Assembly (NCBI GenBank): GCA_005799495.1
Contig: SYGP01000026.1
Coordinates: forward strand, 1 to 34,665
DNA: 34,665 nt
Direction of reading: 5' to 3'
From: Planctomycetia bacterium
GTDB taxonomy: Bacteria > Planctomycetota > Phycisphaerae > Phycisphaerales > SM1A02
Shown here one piece after another: positions 26,107 through 34,600 of this stretch. Positions within the stretch are counted from its first letter, which is position 1, and every line of letters begins with the position of its first letter. A program made the translations under genes and the position numbers. The notes under the pieces were generated by a model. It did not search any database and was not told where the DNA came from. It saw nothing but the letters and a program-made list of their open reading frames with translations.

Positions 26107-26763
26107 TCAGGCGGGCTGATGGCGAACCACGCGACCCTCGATGAGGAAGATCACATCGTCGGCCACATGAGCGGCGAGGTCTGCGATGCGTTCAAAGCGC
26201 TGTCCAATGCTGAGGAACTCGATGGCGAGCCCTGCGCAGCCGGGATTCCTGTCCATCTGTTCCTTTGCCCACGCGAGCACCGTCTTGTGCAGTTCGTCGA
26301 TCCGCTGGTCGGAACGCCGCACTTGGCGACAGAGTTGCGCATCCTCGTTTCCAAGCGCCGAAAGCACATCGCTGAGCATCGTGCGCGCACCGAAGGACAG
26401 GTCCACCAGCACGGGCGGCAGTTCCACCGCGTCCATTTGGCTCAACTTGATGATGCGCTTGGCGATGCCGCGGGCGAGATCACCAATGCGTTCGAGTTCG
26501 CCACTGATTCGAATCACCGCGAGGACAAAACGCAGGTCCGTTGCAACAGGGTGGGCAAGTGCCAGCAACCGCATGCACTGTGCTTCGATCGCCACCTCCA
26601 TGCGGTCGATCTCGTCATCGCCCTGGCGGACCGATTGTGCCGAGTCGAGGTCAGCATCCACCAGCGACTCCACAACCGCGTTGACCCGCTGCTCGACGAG
26701 CGCACCCATGCTGAGCAGCGAACGCCGCAGTTCCACGATCTCGTTCTCAAGGTTGACAGCCAT
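26107..26763 (-). CDS. phoU: Phosphate signalling regulator PhoU
   Basis: Connects the Pst transporter to the PhoR kinase and keeps the pho response off when phosphate is high. The 218-residue product has the two repeated helical bundles of PhoU, including VATDLRFVLAVIRISGELERIGDLARGIA-type and FLSIGQRFERIADLAAHVADDV segments, each with the metal-binding ExxD pattern. GGAGG five bases before the ATG at 26763 gives a clear ribosome binding site. It ends the pst operon, 17 bases after pstB. Confidence 0.95.
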   Translation of the reverse strand: MAVNLENEIVELRRSLLSMGALVEQRVNAVVESLVDADLDSAQSVRQGDDEIDRMEVAIEAQCMRLLALAHPVATDLRFVLAVIRISGELERIGDLARGIAKRIIKLSQMDAVELPPVLVDLSFGARTMLSDVLSALGNEDAQLCRQVRRSDQRIDELHKTVLAWAKEQMDRNPGCAGLAIEFLSIGQRFERIADLAAHVADDVIFLIEGRVVRHQPA

Positions 26764-26780
26764 GGATTCCTCCCGTGCTT

Positions 26781-27641
26781 TCAGCCGAAGCGGCCAGAGA
26801 CATAGTCTTCGGTTTGTTTCTGTGTGGGTGATGTGAACAGCAAGTCCGTCGTGCCATTTTCAATGAGTTTGCCTTCGAAAAAGAAGGCCGTCGTATCGGA
26901 GACTCGTGATGCCTGCTGCATGTTGTGCGTGACGATCACGATGGTGTAGTTGGAGCGCAACTGGCGAATCAGCGCCTCGATCGAAGCTGTGGAACGGGGA
27001 TCGAGCGCTGAGCATGGTTCATCCATCAGCAGTACCTCGGGATCCACGGCGAGCGCGCGCGCGATGCACAGCCTCTGCTGCTGCCCACCCGACAGCCCGA
27101 GCGCAGGACTGCCCAGACGGTCCTTCACCTCGTCCCAAAGCGCCGCGGCTCGAAGCGCCTTTTCGACCAGTTCGTCGAGATCGGCGCGCGTGAGGCGGTA
27201 ATGCAGTCGCGCGCCGAATGCCACATTGTCCTTGATCGACTTCGGGAAGGGATTGGGCTTCTGGAACACCATCCCCACTCGCCGGCGAAGCGCGACGACA
27301 TCCACGCCGCGGCCGAGCAGGTCGCTTCCGTGGAGGGCAAGCGATCCTTCGGCGCGCGCCCCCGCGATCGAGTCGTTCATGCGGTTGACCCAGCGAAGAA
27401 GCGTGCTTTTCCCGCAACCCGATGGACCGATGAATGCGCAGACCTGATGTTCGGGGATGTCGAGGTCGATCGACTGCAAGACCTGATGTCCACCATACCA
27501 AGCGCTGAAGCGTCGCATCGAAACAGCGGCAGGCTGCGTCGAAGGAGCGTGGGATGGCGATGATGTCGCGCCCGCGGCAACGGTTGATGCTGGCGGATTG
27601 GCGCTGCGCTGCGGCAATTTGGATTCGATGGGCTGTGTCAT
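26781..27641 (-). CDS. pstB: Phosphate ABC transporter ATP-binding protein
   Basis: ATPase of the high-affinity phosphate importer. The 286-residue product has the Walker [12 protein letters not shown] (Lys78), the Q-loop [10 protein letters not shown], the signature LSGGQQQR, the Walker [14 protein letters not shown] and the H-loop VTHNMQQA, and the PstB-specific WVNRMND. A 40-residue Ser/Ala/Pro-rich extension precedes the ABC domain. The ATG at 27641 is the first after pstA (25-base gap). There is no Shine-Dalgarno, so an alternative start closer to [11 protein letters not shown] cannot be ruled out. Confidence 0.95.
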   Translation of the reverse strand: MTQPIESKLPQRSANPPASTVAAGATSSPSHAPSTQPAAVSMRRFSAWYGGHQVLQSIDLDIPEHQVCAFIGPSGCGKSTLLRWVNRMNDSIAGARAEGSLALHGSDLLGRGVDVVALRRRVGMVFQKPNPFPKSIKDNVAFGARLHYRLTRADLDELVEKALRAAALWDEVKDRLGSPALGLSGGQQQRLCIARALAVDPEVLLMDEPCSALDPRSTASIEALIRQLRSNYTIVIVTHNMQQASRVSDTTAFFFEGKLIENGTTDLLFTSPTQKQTEDYVSGRFG

Positions 27642-27666
27642 GGTGGTGCGATTGGCCAAGGAACCC

Positions 27667-28638
27667 TCACGATTGGAGAGGCTTCTGGAACGCCTGACGG
27701 ACGAAGATGGCGAGGGCGTTGAAGGCAAGGAGGACCGCGAGTTGAACGATGATTGCTGCAGCCGCGATTCGGTGGAACTCTTCCTGAGGACGGCCAGACC
27801 AATTGTAAATCTGCAACGGCAGGACGGTGAAGTCACTCATCAGGTTGGTGGGTGTCTGCAGGACCATCAGGAATCCACCGATCACGAGCAGCGGAGCCGC
27901 CTCGCCGAGTGCACGGCTGATGGAGAGGATTGCCCCCGTCATCATGGTGGGAAGTGCAGCGGGCAATGTGACTCGCCATGCCACCTGCCAATGAGTCGAA
28001 CCAAGCGCCTCTGCTGCCTGCCGAAGCGACTTCGGCACGGCGCGAAGAGCCTCTTGGCTTGCAGTGATCATGATGGGGAGTACGACGAGCGCCAGCGTGA
28101 GGCCGCCGGCAAGCACACCCGATCCAAACGGAGCTTGAACGAACCAGAAGCTGTCAGGATTTCCAGGGGCGAGGACGCGCAGCTCGCTCCACTCAATGGA
28201 GAATGACAGCGGCTTTTCACCGGAGCGGAAGCCGAAGAAGCGCACAAACGCCGCCAACGCCAGCAGCCCGTAGACGATGCTCGGCACACCCGCAAGATTC
28301 GAGATGTTCAGTTGGATGATGCCCTGCAACCGCGACTTCTTCGCGTACTCCTCCAGATAGAGCGCCGTCCCAATGCCCATGGGGATGGCAACGAGCGCGC
28401 AGATCACGCAGACCCACACGGATCCCGCCAGTGGTGCGAGGATGCCGGCGTTCGCCGCCTTCCGCGATGCAAAGGATGTCAGGAACTTCCACGAGAGCGA
28501 TCCGGTTCCTTCGACGGCAATGGTCAGCAGCAGCGATGCAAGGGCAGCCACTGCGATGAACGCAGCAAGGGCGCAGGCAACCAGCACGAGGTGGCTTGAG
28601 CGCGTCCGCGCCGTGGGAGATGCTTCGGGACGGGTCAC
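27667..28638 (-). CDS. pstA: Phosphate ABC transporter permease PstA
   Basis: Second membrane subunit of the phosphate importer. The 323-residue product has about six helices, with the permease motif region ([21 protein letters not shown]) and [17 protein letters not shown], and [18 protein letters not shown] at the start of the transport domain. It starts at the GTG at 28638, overlapping the pstC stop as GTGA. The much longer open frame upstream is a shadow of pstC. Confidence 0.94.
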   Translation of the reverse strand: MTRPEASPTARTRSSHLVLVACALAAFIAVAALASLLLTIAVEGTGSLSWKFLTSFASRKAANAGILAPLAGSVWVCVICALVAIPMGIGTALYLEEYAKKSRLQGIIQLNISNLAGVPSIVYGLLALAAFVRFFGFRSGEKPLSFSIEWSELRVLAPGNPDSFWFVQAPFGSGVLAGGLTLALVVLPIMITASQEALRAVPKSLRQAAEALGSTHWQVAWRVTLPAALPTMMTGAILSISRALGEAAPLLVIGGFLMVLQTPTNLMSDFTVLPLQIYNWSGRPQEEFHRIAAAAIIVQLAVLLAFNALAIFVRQAFQKPLQS

Positions 28639-29609
28639 TCGTACACCTCCCGGTATCTGCGGAGGATCAATGCGCCGATCCAGGTCATCACGAACGTGAA
28701 CGCAAACAGCGTGAATGCCACCGCGTAGCTCGACTGGTACTCCACTCCGCCCGCGGGGGCGTCGCCGAGGAACACCTGCACCATGTAGGCGGTCATCGTC
28801 TGCACCTGTGCTGCGGGGTTGGCGGTCAGTTGTGCGACACCGCCGCCCGCGGCCAGTGCGACGATCATCGTTTCGCCGATCGCGCGGGTGATCGCCAGCA
28901 GGAACGATGCCACGATCCCCGAGAGTGCGGCAGGGATCACGACGCGAAGGATCGTTTCCGCCTTCGTCGATCCGAGCGCCAGCGAGCCGTCGCGAAGGGA
29001 CTGCGGAACGGCACGGAGCGCGTCCTCGGCGAGCGAACTCACGATCGGCAGGATCATGATCCCAACCGCGATGCCTGCACTCATGGCGCTGTGGGTTCCA
29101 AAGGAGGACGAGAGCGGCTGCAGCAGATTCGGCGTGATGAAGGTCAGCGCAAAGAAGCCGTAGACGACGGTGGGAATGCCCGCAAGAATCTCGAGCAAAG
29201 ACTTGAGGACGCTTCGCACGCGCTGCGGTGCGTATTCGCTGAGATAGACCGCCGTGAGGAGCCCGAGCGGCAACGCGAACGCCGCAGCGATGGCTGTGAC
29301 GAGCAGCGTTCCAGACACCAAGGATGCCACGCCGAATCGCGGAGGATTGCTGAGGAGCGGACTCCAAATCGAGTCGCCGAGGAAGTCGGCGATGGGAACG
29401 AGAACCTGCCCATCGGCGCCCCGCATGGTGAAGAAGCCCCAGGTCTCGCGCACCAGAATCAAGAAGATCGCGACCGTTGTGGCCACGCTGAGCACAGTCA
29501 GGAGGAAGAGAATGCTTTCGATGATCCACTCCACGGCCGCGCGCAGTCGCACTCGAGCTGGGCGCGCGCGAGGACTGAGGAAGGGCGTGGATGCCGGGAG
29601 CGATGTCAT
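28635..29609 (-). CDS. pstC: Phosphate ABC transporter permease PstC
   Basis: First membrane subunit of the phosphate importer. The 324-residue product has an N-terminal helix at about 30-52, a periplasmic-type loop (TWGFFTMRG and ADFLGDSIWSPL), and the transport domain with LGLLTAVYLSEYAP, EILAGIPTVVYGFFAL, ALRAVPQSLRDGSLALGSTK and ITRAIGETMIVALAAGG. The ATG at 29609 has no Shine-Dalgarno and sits 69 bases after pstS. Confidence 0.94.
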   Translation of the reverse strand: MTSLPASTPFLSPRARPARVRLRAAVEWIIESILFLLTVLSVATTVAIFLILVRETWGFFTMRGADGQVLVPIADFLGDSIWSPLLSNPPRFGVASLVSGTLLVTAIAAAFALPLGLLTAVYLSEYAPQRVRSVLKSLLEILAGIPTVVYGFFALTFITPNLLQPLSSSFGTHSAMSAGIAVGIMILPIVSSLAEDALRAVPQSLRDGSLALGSTKAETILRVVIPAALSGIVASFLLAITRAIGETMIVALAAGGGVAQLTANPAAQVQTMTAYMVQVFLGDAPAGGVEYQSSYAVAFTLFAFTFVMTWIGALILRRYREVYE

Positions 29610-29678
29610 CGGAGGATCAACGGGTTGGAAGTGCCCGACATGCGTTTGGCGTGCTTCGCGAGCGAGCGGAGGGGGCGT

Positions 29679-30683
29679 TCACTTGTAGAGCTTCGAAAAA
29701 CGGCCCTCGACCCGTTTCCCGTCCTTCACGAACTGTGTCCCCGTCCGGCGTGCAGCCCAGTTCGCCGTTGCCTTCGACAGTTGATCCTTCGTGAGCGGAA
29801 GGTAGCCGACCTCCGTCGCCAAGCTTGAGACATTGGCCAGGTAGAAGTCGATGTACGCGGCGACTTCAGGACGCGCTGCATCCTTTGCGTTCACGTACAC
29901 GAAGAGCGGCCGTGCAAGCAGGTAGGTCTCGTCGAGCACAGTGGCGGCGGAGGGCACCACGGGGGTTCCCGCGTTGCCGATGACTGGCACGGATCGGAGT
30001 CGGCTCTGATTCTCCATGTAGAACGCAATGCCGAAGAAGCCGATGGCATCCAAGTCGCCCGCGACGCCGAGCACAAGCACATTGTCATCTTCGCTCACAC
30101 TGATGTCCGTTCGGATCGTTCCATCCTTTCCCATCACCACTTCCTTGAAGTAGTCGAAGGTGCCGGAATCGGTGCCGGGGGAGTAGCGCTTGATCGCGCG
30201 GTCTGGCCAGGACGGATCGACTTCCTTCCACGTGCGCGGTCCACCCTCGGAAAAGATCCGTCTTGCCTGCTCGATCGAGATGGACTTCATCCAGTCGTTC
30301 TTGGGATGCACGACGAAGCACAGCGTGTCGATCGCGATCGGCACTTCGATGAAGTCAATCTTGGCGGCGGCGGCCATGGAGAGTTCGCTTGGAGCGATCG
30401 GACGCGATGCATCGGAGATCGCCGTCTCGCCTTGGCAGAAGCGCTTGAACCCACCTCCCGTGCCGGAGACGCCGACGGTGACATTCACTTTCGGCGCTAT
30501 CTTCGCAAACTCCTCCGTCACGGCTTCGGTGAGTGGGAATACGGTGGATGACCCATCGATCCGCACGGATCCGCGGAGGGACTTGTGGTCAGGTGGCGAC
30601 TGCAAAGCCCCTGTTGCTGTGGCGAGCAGGGCGATGGCCGCACTGATGCGGAGGATGCTTGGCACGGGGGCGAGGGAGCTCAT
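29679..30683 (-). CDS. pstS: Phosphate-binding protein PstS
   Basis: Exported phosphate receptor of the Pst importer. The 334-residue product has a signal peptide (about residues 1-27), then RIDGSSTVFPLTEAVTEEFA, VSGTGGGFKRFCQGE, SDASRPI and RYSPGTDSGTFDYF, the phosphate-binding loops of PstS/SphX-type proteins. GGGGAG nine bases before the ATG at 30683 is a good ribosome binding site but lies within a hairpin. It follows phoR by 35 bases. Confidence 0.94.
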   Translation of the reverse strand: MSSLAPVPSILRISAAIALLATATGALQSPPDHKSLRGSVRIDGSSTVFPLTEAVTEEFAKIAPKVNVTVGVSGTGGGFKRFCQGETAISDASRPIAPSELSMAAAAKIDFIEVPIAIDTLCFVVHPKNDWMKSISIEQARRIFSEGGPRTWKEVDPSWPDRAIKRYSPGTDSGTFDYFKEVVMGKDGTIRTDISVSEDDNVLVLGVAGDLDAIGFFGIAFYMENQSRLRSVPVIGNAGTPVVPSAATVLDETYLLARPLFVYVNAKDAARPEVAAYIDFYLANVSSLATEVGYLPLTKDQLSKATANWAARRTGTQFVKDGKRVEGRFSKLYK

Positions 30684-30690
30684 CGTTTTA

Positions 30691-30710
30691 TGCTCCCCGA
30701 TCGGGGTGCA
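30691..30710 (-). promoter_or_regulatory. Hairpin enclosing the pstS ribosome binding site
   Basis: The minus-strand transcript between phoR and pstS contains TGC-A-CCCC-GATC-GGGG-A-GCA: four perfect pairs, one A-A mismatch and three more pairs around a four-base loop. The 3' arm is the pstS Shine-Dalgarno (GGGGAG). When folded it would block pstS translation. Confidence 0.45.
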
Positions 30711-30718
30711 GAGAGTGT

Positions 30719-32098
30719 TCAGATTCCGTTCAGTTGGCGAAAGCCCCTTGGGAGTCGGAGTGTGAAGACCGTACCGCCGACCCTCGGACAGTCGACCGAT
30801 GCGGAGCCACCGTGCACCATGGCGATGTGCTTCACGATCGCAAGACCGAGGCCGGTGCCGCCCACCTCGCGGCTTCGCGCGGCATCCACGCGGTAGAAGC
30901 GTTCAAACAGTCTGGGCAGGTGTTCGGCCGCCACGCCAGGGCCTTCATCTCGGACGGCGACTTCTGCGAAGCCGTTGGAGAGTTCGCCTCGGATCTCCAC
31001 GGTCGTGCCCTCCGGGGAATACTTCAGCGCGTTGGACAGGAGGTTCAGGACCGCTTGCGACAGCAAACTTGGGTTCACGGTGGCATGGAGGTCTGGGGGC
31101 ACGACGTTGTGGATGGTCATGCGGCGTGCCTGCGCCATCAGCGTCACCTGACTGCATGCGTCCTCGATGACGCTCCGAAGGGATGTTTGCTCGAAGTCGA
31201 GATGGGTCGACACGCGCGGCTGATCGAGGAATGCCAGCAGGAGGATGTCCTCGATGAGTGTCGAGAGCCGGATGGTGCTGCGGTGGATCACGCCAAGGAA
31301 GTGGCGAACCTGCTCGGGGTCGTCGGTGCCGATGTCGAGCAGCGTTTCCACGTAGCCCTTGATGTTCGTGATCGGCGTTCGCAGTTCGTGCGACACATTC
31401 GCAGCAAAGTCCGCGCGGACATTTTCGAGGCGTCGAAGGCGAGTGACATCATCGAGCGCAAGCAGCACGCCTCCACTGCTCGATCCGCTCAGCGGTTCGC
31501 CCGCCACCATCAACGACTCCGCACCCGCTCCCGTGAGGCGGACTTCCGCGGTGATGGGTTCGGGAGAAATGGCGGCTCGCTCGGCAACGGCAAGCAACTC
31601 GGGCTGGCGGATCACTTCGGCGAGGAGTCGGCCGCGATAGTCGATCGTCTGCAAACCGAGCATCCGCTCGGCGATTTCGTTCGCACTCCGGATGCGCAGT
31701 TGTCCGTCGAGCGCCACAAGCCCCGTTTGGATCGCGCTCAGCAGCGTCTGGAGATCGTCGCGCTCCATTTCGGCGCGCGCGAGTGCCTCCGCATACCCAC
31801 GCTGCGCCCGCGCGATGCCGCGCTGCAGCCGCAGCGTTCCCTCGTGCGCGGAGTCAGGAAGCGATGCGCCGAGTTCGCCGTCGCCGATCCGGGCGAGGAG
31901 TGCGTAGAGCGTTTGGACGCGCTCGCGTTCCATGCGCCGCGTGATCCACGCACACAGTCCTGCCGATGCCGCCATGCCAGTGATCAGGAGTGGGGCAGGA
32001 CCGATCCCGCCCACAGCGCAAACGGTCAACGCGACGAACGCCGCTGCTGCGGCGATTCGATGGGAGCGCCAGCGCGTTCCATCAGCAAGGCGGGCCAT
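30719..32098 (-). CDS. phoR: Phosphate-sensing histidine kinase PhoR
   Basis: Membrane kinase that phosphorylates PhoB when phosphate is scarce. The 459-residue product has two N-terminal membrane helices (about 14-50) with almost no periplasmic loop, a linker, a PAS domain (about 118-220), HisKA with His237 in NVSHELRTPITNIKGYV, and an ATPase domain with NLLSNALKYS, DEGPGV and GGTGLGLAIVKH. The ATG at 32098 has GAGGG directly abutting it and TAAAGT six bases upstream, so a leaderless internal promoter may add to readthrough from phoB, which ends 30 bases before. Confidence 0.95.
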   Translation of the reverse strand: MARLADGTRWRSHRIAAAAAFVALTVCAVGGIGPAPLLITGMAASAGLCAWITRRMERERVQTLYALLARIGDGELGASLPDSAHEGTLRLQRGIARAQRGYAEALARAEMERDDLQTLLSAIQTGLVALDGQLRIRSANEIAERMLGLQTIDYRGRLLAEVIRQPELLAVAERAAISPEPITAEVRLTGAGAESLMVAGEPLSGSSSGGVLLALDDVTRLRRLENVRADFAANVSHELRTPITNIKGYVETLLDIGTDDPEQVRHFLGVIHRSTIRLSTLIEDILLLAFLDQPRVSTHLDFEQTSLRSVIEDACSQVTLMAQARRMTIHNVVPPDLHATVNPSLLSQAVLNLLSNALKYSPEGTTVEIRGELSNGFAEVAVRDEGPGVAAEHLPRLFERFYRVDAARSREVGGTGLGLAIVKHIAMVHGGSASVDCPRVGGTVFTLRLPRGFRQLNGI

Positions 32099-32104
32099 CC
32101 CTCG

Positions 32105-32110
32105 ACTTTA
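32105..32110 (-). promoter_or_regulatory. -10-like element TAAAGT of phoR
   Basis: The minus strand reads TAAAGT six bases before the phoR ATG. A weak -35 (GTGACT) lies 16 bases further upstream, just inside the end of phoB. It may allow phoR to be transcribed apart from phoB. Confidence 0.35.
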
Positions 32111-32128
32111 CCCGCAGGGCACGATGAG

Positions 32129-32851
32129 TCACTCGACGGGCACCGCTTCGCCATCGGCGAATCGGTAGCCGACGCCGCGCACCGTCTCGATCGCTTCGCC
32201 GATCTCGCCGATCTTTCGGCGGATTGCGGTGATGTGCACATCGATCGTCCGCTGCGAGAGGACGGTGAGCGGTCCATGAACCGCCGCGATGATCTGATCG
32301 CGTGTGCGCACGAAGCCTGGTTTGCGCGCCAGCATGTTGAGCATCTCGAACTCCGTGATCGTCAGTGCCACCATCTTGCCGTTCACCGAGACTTGATGGC
32401 GTTCCTTGTCGATGACCAGTCTGCCTCCGCACCGCACGATCATGGACTCCGTGGGTTGATCCCGAAGCGGTGAGGATGTCCGCCGAAGTGCATTGTGGAT
32501 GCGCGCCATCAGCACGCGAGGGCTGAACGGCTTGGTGACATAATCGTCCGCACCGAGTTCGATGCCATTGACGATGTCACTCTCGCTGCCTCGTGCAGAG
32601 AGCATCACAATCGGCACGCTTCGCGTGTCATCGTTCTCCTTCATGCGCTTGCAGACTTCGAGACCGTCGAGATCGGGAAGCATCAGGTCCAGCACCATGA
32701 GTTTCGGCGGCGCTTGGCGCGCCATCTCCAGTGCGCGACGACCGGATCGAGTGACGGCGCATTCAAAGCCCTCGCGTTGGAGGTGAAAGCGCACCAACTC
32801 GGCGATCTCCTGCTCATCCTCGACGATCAATGCGCTGTTCTTCGAAGTCAT
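32129..32851 (-). CDS. phoB: Phosphate response regulator PhoB
   Basis: Response regulator of the OmpR/PhoB class controlling phosphate-starvation genes. The 240-residue product has a receiver domain with the acidic pair in VEDEQ, phosphoacceptor Asp55 in LDLMLPD and Lys107 in VTKPFS, followed by a winged-helix DNA-binding domain (LTITEFEMLNMLARKPG, then the recognition helix region RTIDVHITAIRRKIG and GVGYRF). The ATG at 32851 has GGAG five bases upstream. It begins only ten bases after the anmK stop and heads the phoB-phoR-pst-phoU series. Confidence 0.95.
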   Translation of the reverse strand: MTSKNSALIVEDEQEIAELVRFHLQREGFECAVTRSGRRALEMARQAPPKLMVLDLMLPDLDGLEVCKRMKENDDTRSVPIVMLSARGSESDIVNGIELGADDYVTKPFSPRVLMARIHNALRRTSSPLRDQPTESMIVRCGGRLVIDKERHQVSVNGKMVALTITEFEMLNMLARKPGFVRTRDQIIAAVHGPLTVLSQRTIDVHITAIRRKIGEIGEAIETVRGVGYRFADGEAVPVE

Positions 32852-32861
32852 GTTCGCTCCA

Positions 32862-34067
32862 TTATCGCTGTTGGCGCTTCCCAGTTTTGGCCGAGAGATG
32901 TGAAGATTGGGTAAAGGTCGCCGAGGTGCAGCGCAGCAGGATGCCGTCCTGACCCGCGCCGATACTTCTTCCCGTGACGGCTGGCAGCGTGATGGGAACG
33001 CCGTCCATGGCCAGTGCACCGAGCACCGCCATGGCAGCCGACTCTCGAGCACCTGCTGCAATTCCCAGCGCCTGTGTCGTCTGAATGCTCCTGCCGATCG
33101 CCCTTTCGATGGATGCCATCAGGGGTTTGTGGTGAACGCCCCCTCCAGCCGCGAAGACCTCCGCGAGGGCTTCGCCCCGCGCGTTCGGCGGACCATCGAT
33201 GGTCCGACCGATGGCGCTGCCGACGGCAGCGGCGGCGGTGGCCAGGGCATCGTCGGTTGGGAGGGCTTGAAGCGCTGCTGCCGCGTTCGCCACCACTTCA
33301 TCCGCGGTCCCGAGTGAGCGACCGGACTCCGCCTGCCCGAGGAGCATGCGCTCGAGCTCGCGCTGCTCCGGGAGCGCGGGAGCACCGCGGGCTGCTCGTT
33401 CGCCGCTGCGGTCGAAGGGCTCGCCGATGCGCGTCCGTGCCAGATGATCGAGCAGTTGGTTGCACAAGCAGACATCGAAGCCGCGCACGCCGTCGACCCA
33501 CGCCGTGTCGCGTGCACGGCCGCGTCCCTGCGGCGCGCGCGGAAGGCGAGTGGCATTCGCGAATCCGCCGAGGTTCACGATCACGCGTGCGCGGCGAGGC
33601 GAGCGGAAGAGCATCCAGTCCGCGAGCGGCGTGATGGGCGCGCCTTGCCCGCCGAGCGCGAGGTCGCGAGCGCGCAGGTCGAAGAGGACATCGCAGCGAA
33701 GCTCGGTCATGAGTGGGGTCGGATTGATCCACTGCAGGCTCGTGGGCGGCGCATGGAACAGCGTCTGTCCATGCACGACCAGCAGTGCGGGAGCGCCATG
33801 GTTCGCCGCCAGCTCGTGCAGGGCGGGGAGATGCGCCAATGCAAGTTCGCGCGCGAGAGTGGCGAAGTCTGCGGCGGTCGCCGGCTCTTGACGCTGCAGC
33901 GCGCGCAGACGATCGCGCAGTGCACCGAGCGGCGCTGCGGCCGTGCCGAGCAGCGTCGCTCGTGCGCGGAGCCCGCGTCCCACGATGTGCACTGCGGCGG
34001 CATCGACCGCATCGATGCTCGTGCCTGTCATCGCACCGAAAATGAGTCGCGGACCGCGCGTCGGCAT
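32862..34067 (-). CDS. anmK: Anhydro-N-acetylmuramic acid kinase
   Basis: Phosphorylates and opens anhydro-MurNAc from peptidoglycan turnover to give MurNAc-6-phosphate; cytoplasmic, hexokinase-like fold. The 401-residue product has IFGAMTGTSIDAVDAAAV, VVHGQTLFHAPP, GGQGAPITPLADWMLF, RVIVNLGGFANAT, GFDVCLCNQLLDHL (catalytic aspartate region) and FAAGGGVHHKPLM. The ATG at 34067 lacks a Shine-Dalgarno but has GATACT six bases upstream with a good -35. The last 15 residues overlap nothing, and phoB follows after ten bases, so anmK may drive or share transcription with the pho operon. No murQ or nagZ is nearby. Confidence 0.92.
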   Translation of the reverse strand: MPTRGPRLIFGAMTGTSIDAVDAAAVHIVGRGLRARATLLGTAAAPLGALRDRLRALQRQEPATAADFATLARELALAHLPALHELAANHGAPALLVVHGQTLFHAPPTSLQWINPTPLMTELRCDVLFDLRARDLALGGQGAPITPLADWMLFRSPRRARVIVNLGGFANATRLPRAPQGRGRARDTAWVDGVRGFDVCLCNQLLDHLARTRIGEPFDRSGERAARGAPALPEQRELERMLLGQAESGRSLGTADEVVANAAAALQALPTDDALATAAAAVGSAIGRTIDGPPNARGEALAEVFAAGGGVHHKPLMASIERAIGRSIQTTQALGIAAGARESAAMAVLGALAMDGVPITLPAVTGRSIGAGQDGILLRCTSATFTQSSHLSAKTGKRQQR

Positions 34068-34073
34068 CCGTGC

Positions 34074-34103
34074 AGTATCGCAGTTGCTAGACTCCCGTGG
34101 CAA
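34074..34103 (-). promoter_or_regulatory. Candidate anmK (and pho operon) promoter
   Basis: The minus strand has TTGCCA (34103-34098; five of six to consensus) and GATACT (34079-34074) with an 18-base spacer. The -10 ends six bases before the anmK ATG, predicting a leaderless message. The -35 overlaps the start codon of the divergent UXS gene. Confidence 0.5.
34088..34093 (+). promoter_or_regulatory. Extended -10-like element of the UXS gene
   Basis: TGCTAGACT fits an extended -10 (TG-N-TANNNT). TAGACT ends nine bases before the ATG at 34103, or three before a GTG at 34097. No -35 is apparent, as is common for extended -10 promoters. It lies inside the anmK promoter spacer on the other strand. 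Confidence 0.4.
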
Positions 34104-34600
34104 TGAGCAAGCGAATCCTGGTGACGGGTGGGGCGGGGTTTCTCGGTTCCCACCTGTGTGAACGACTGCTCGCGGAGGGGCACGATGTGGTCTGCCTCGA
34201 CAACCTCTTCACCAGCCAAAAGCTGAACATCGAGCACATGCTCGGAAAGCCGCACTTTGAGTTCGTGCGCCATGACGTCACGGAGAGTTTCAAGTTCGAG
34301 GTGGATGAGATTTACAACCTGGCCTGTCCTGCCGCGCCGGGGCACTACCAGCACAATCCGATCAAGACGCTGAAGACCAGTGTGATGGGCACGATGCACG
34401 CGCTGGGGTTGGCGAAGCGCCTGCGTGCGAAGGTGCTGCAGGCATCGACGAGCGAGGTGTATGGTGATCCGGACGTCCATCCACAGCCCGAGGACTACCG
34501 AGGGAACGTGAACCCCATCGGTCCGCGCTCCTGCTACGACGAGGGGAAGCCCTCGTTGGGCAGCTCAGCCGTCAGCCACGCCTGCATCTGCGCCATGTGA
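34103..34600 (+). CDS. UDP-glucuronate decarboxylase (UXS), broken off at the active site
   Basis: Short-chain dehydrogenase/epimerase fold enzyme that converts UDP-glucuronate to UDP-xylose. Residues 1-149 match the family closely: [50 protein letters not shown] and [10 protein letters not shown] with the catalytic Tyr-x-x-x-Lys. After the lysine codon (34547-34549) the normal continuation (R-x-A-E...) is replaced by unrelated residues and the frame stops at 34598-34600, leaving 166 residues in place of about 310. The break coincides with a change in base composition. A chimeric contig end or an insertion are both possible. The start at 34103 is preferred over a GTG two codons upstream. Confidence 0.8.
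   Translation: MSKRILVTGGAGFLGSHLCERLLAEGHDVVCLDNLFTSQKLNIEHMLGKPHFEFVRHDVTESFKFEVDEIYNLACPAAPGHYQHNPIKTLKTSVMGTMHALGLAKRLRAKVLQASTSEVYGDPDVHPQPEDYRGNVNPIGPRSCYDEGKPSLGSSAVSHACICAM

Noticed and set aside
28639-29529. Upstream part of the long frame containing pstA
   Set aside because: It is out of frame with pstC on the same strand; PstA homology begins at the GTG at 28638.
30659-32473. 604-codon plus-strand frame across phoR and phoB
   Set aside because: Antisense shadow; phoR and phoB are unmistakable on the minus strand.
32852-34100. Pho box before anmK or phoB
   Set aside because: No pair of CTGTCAT-like direct repeats with 11-base period was found by eye.
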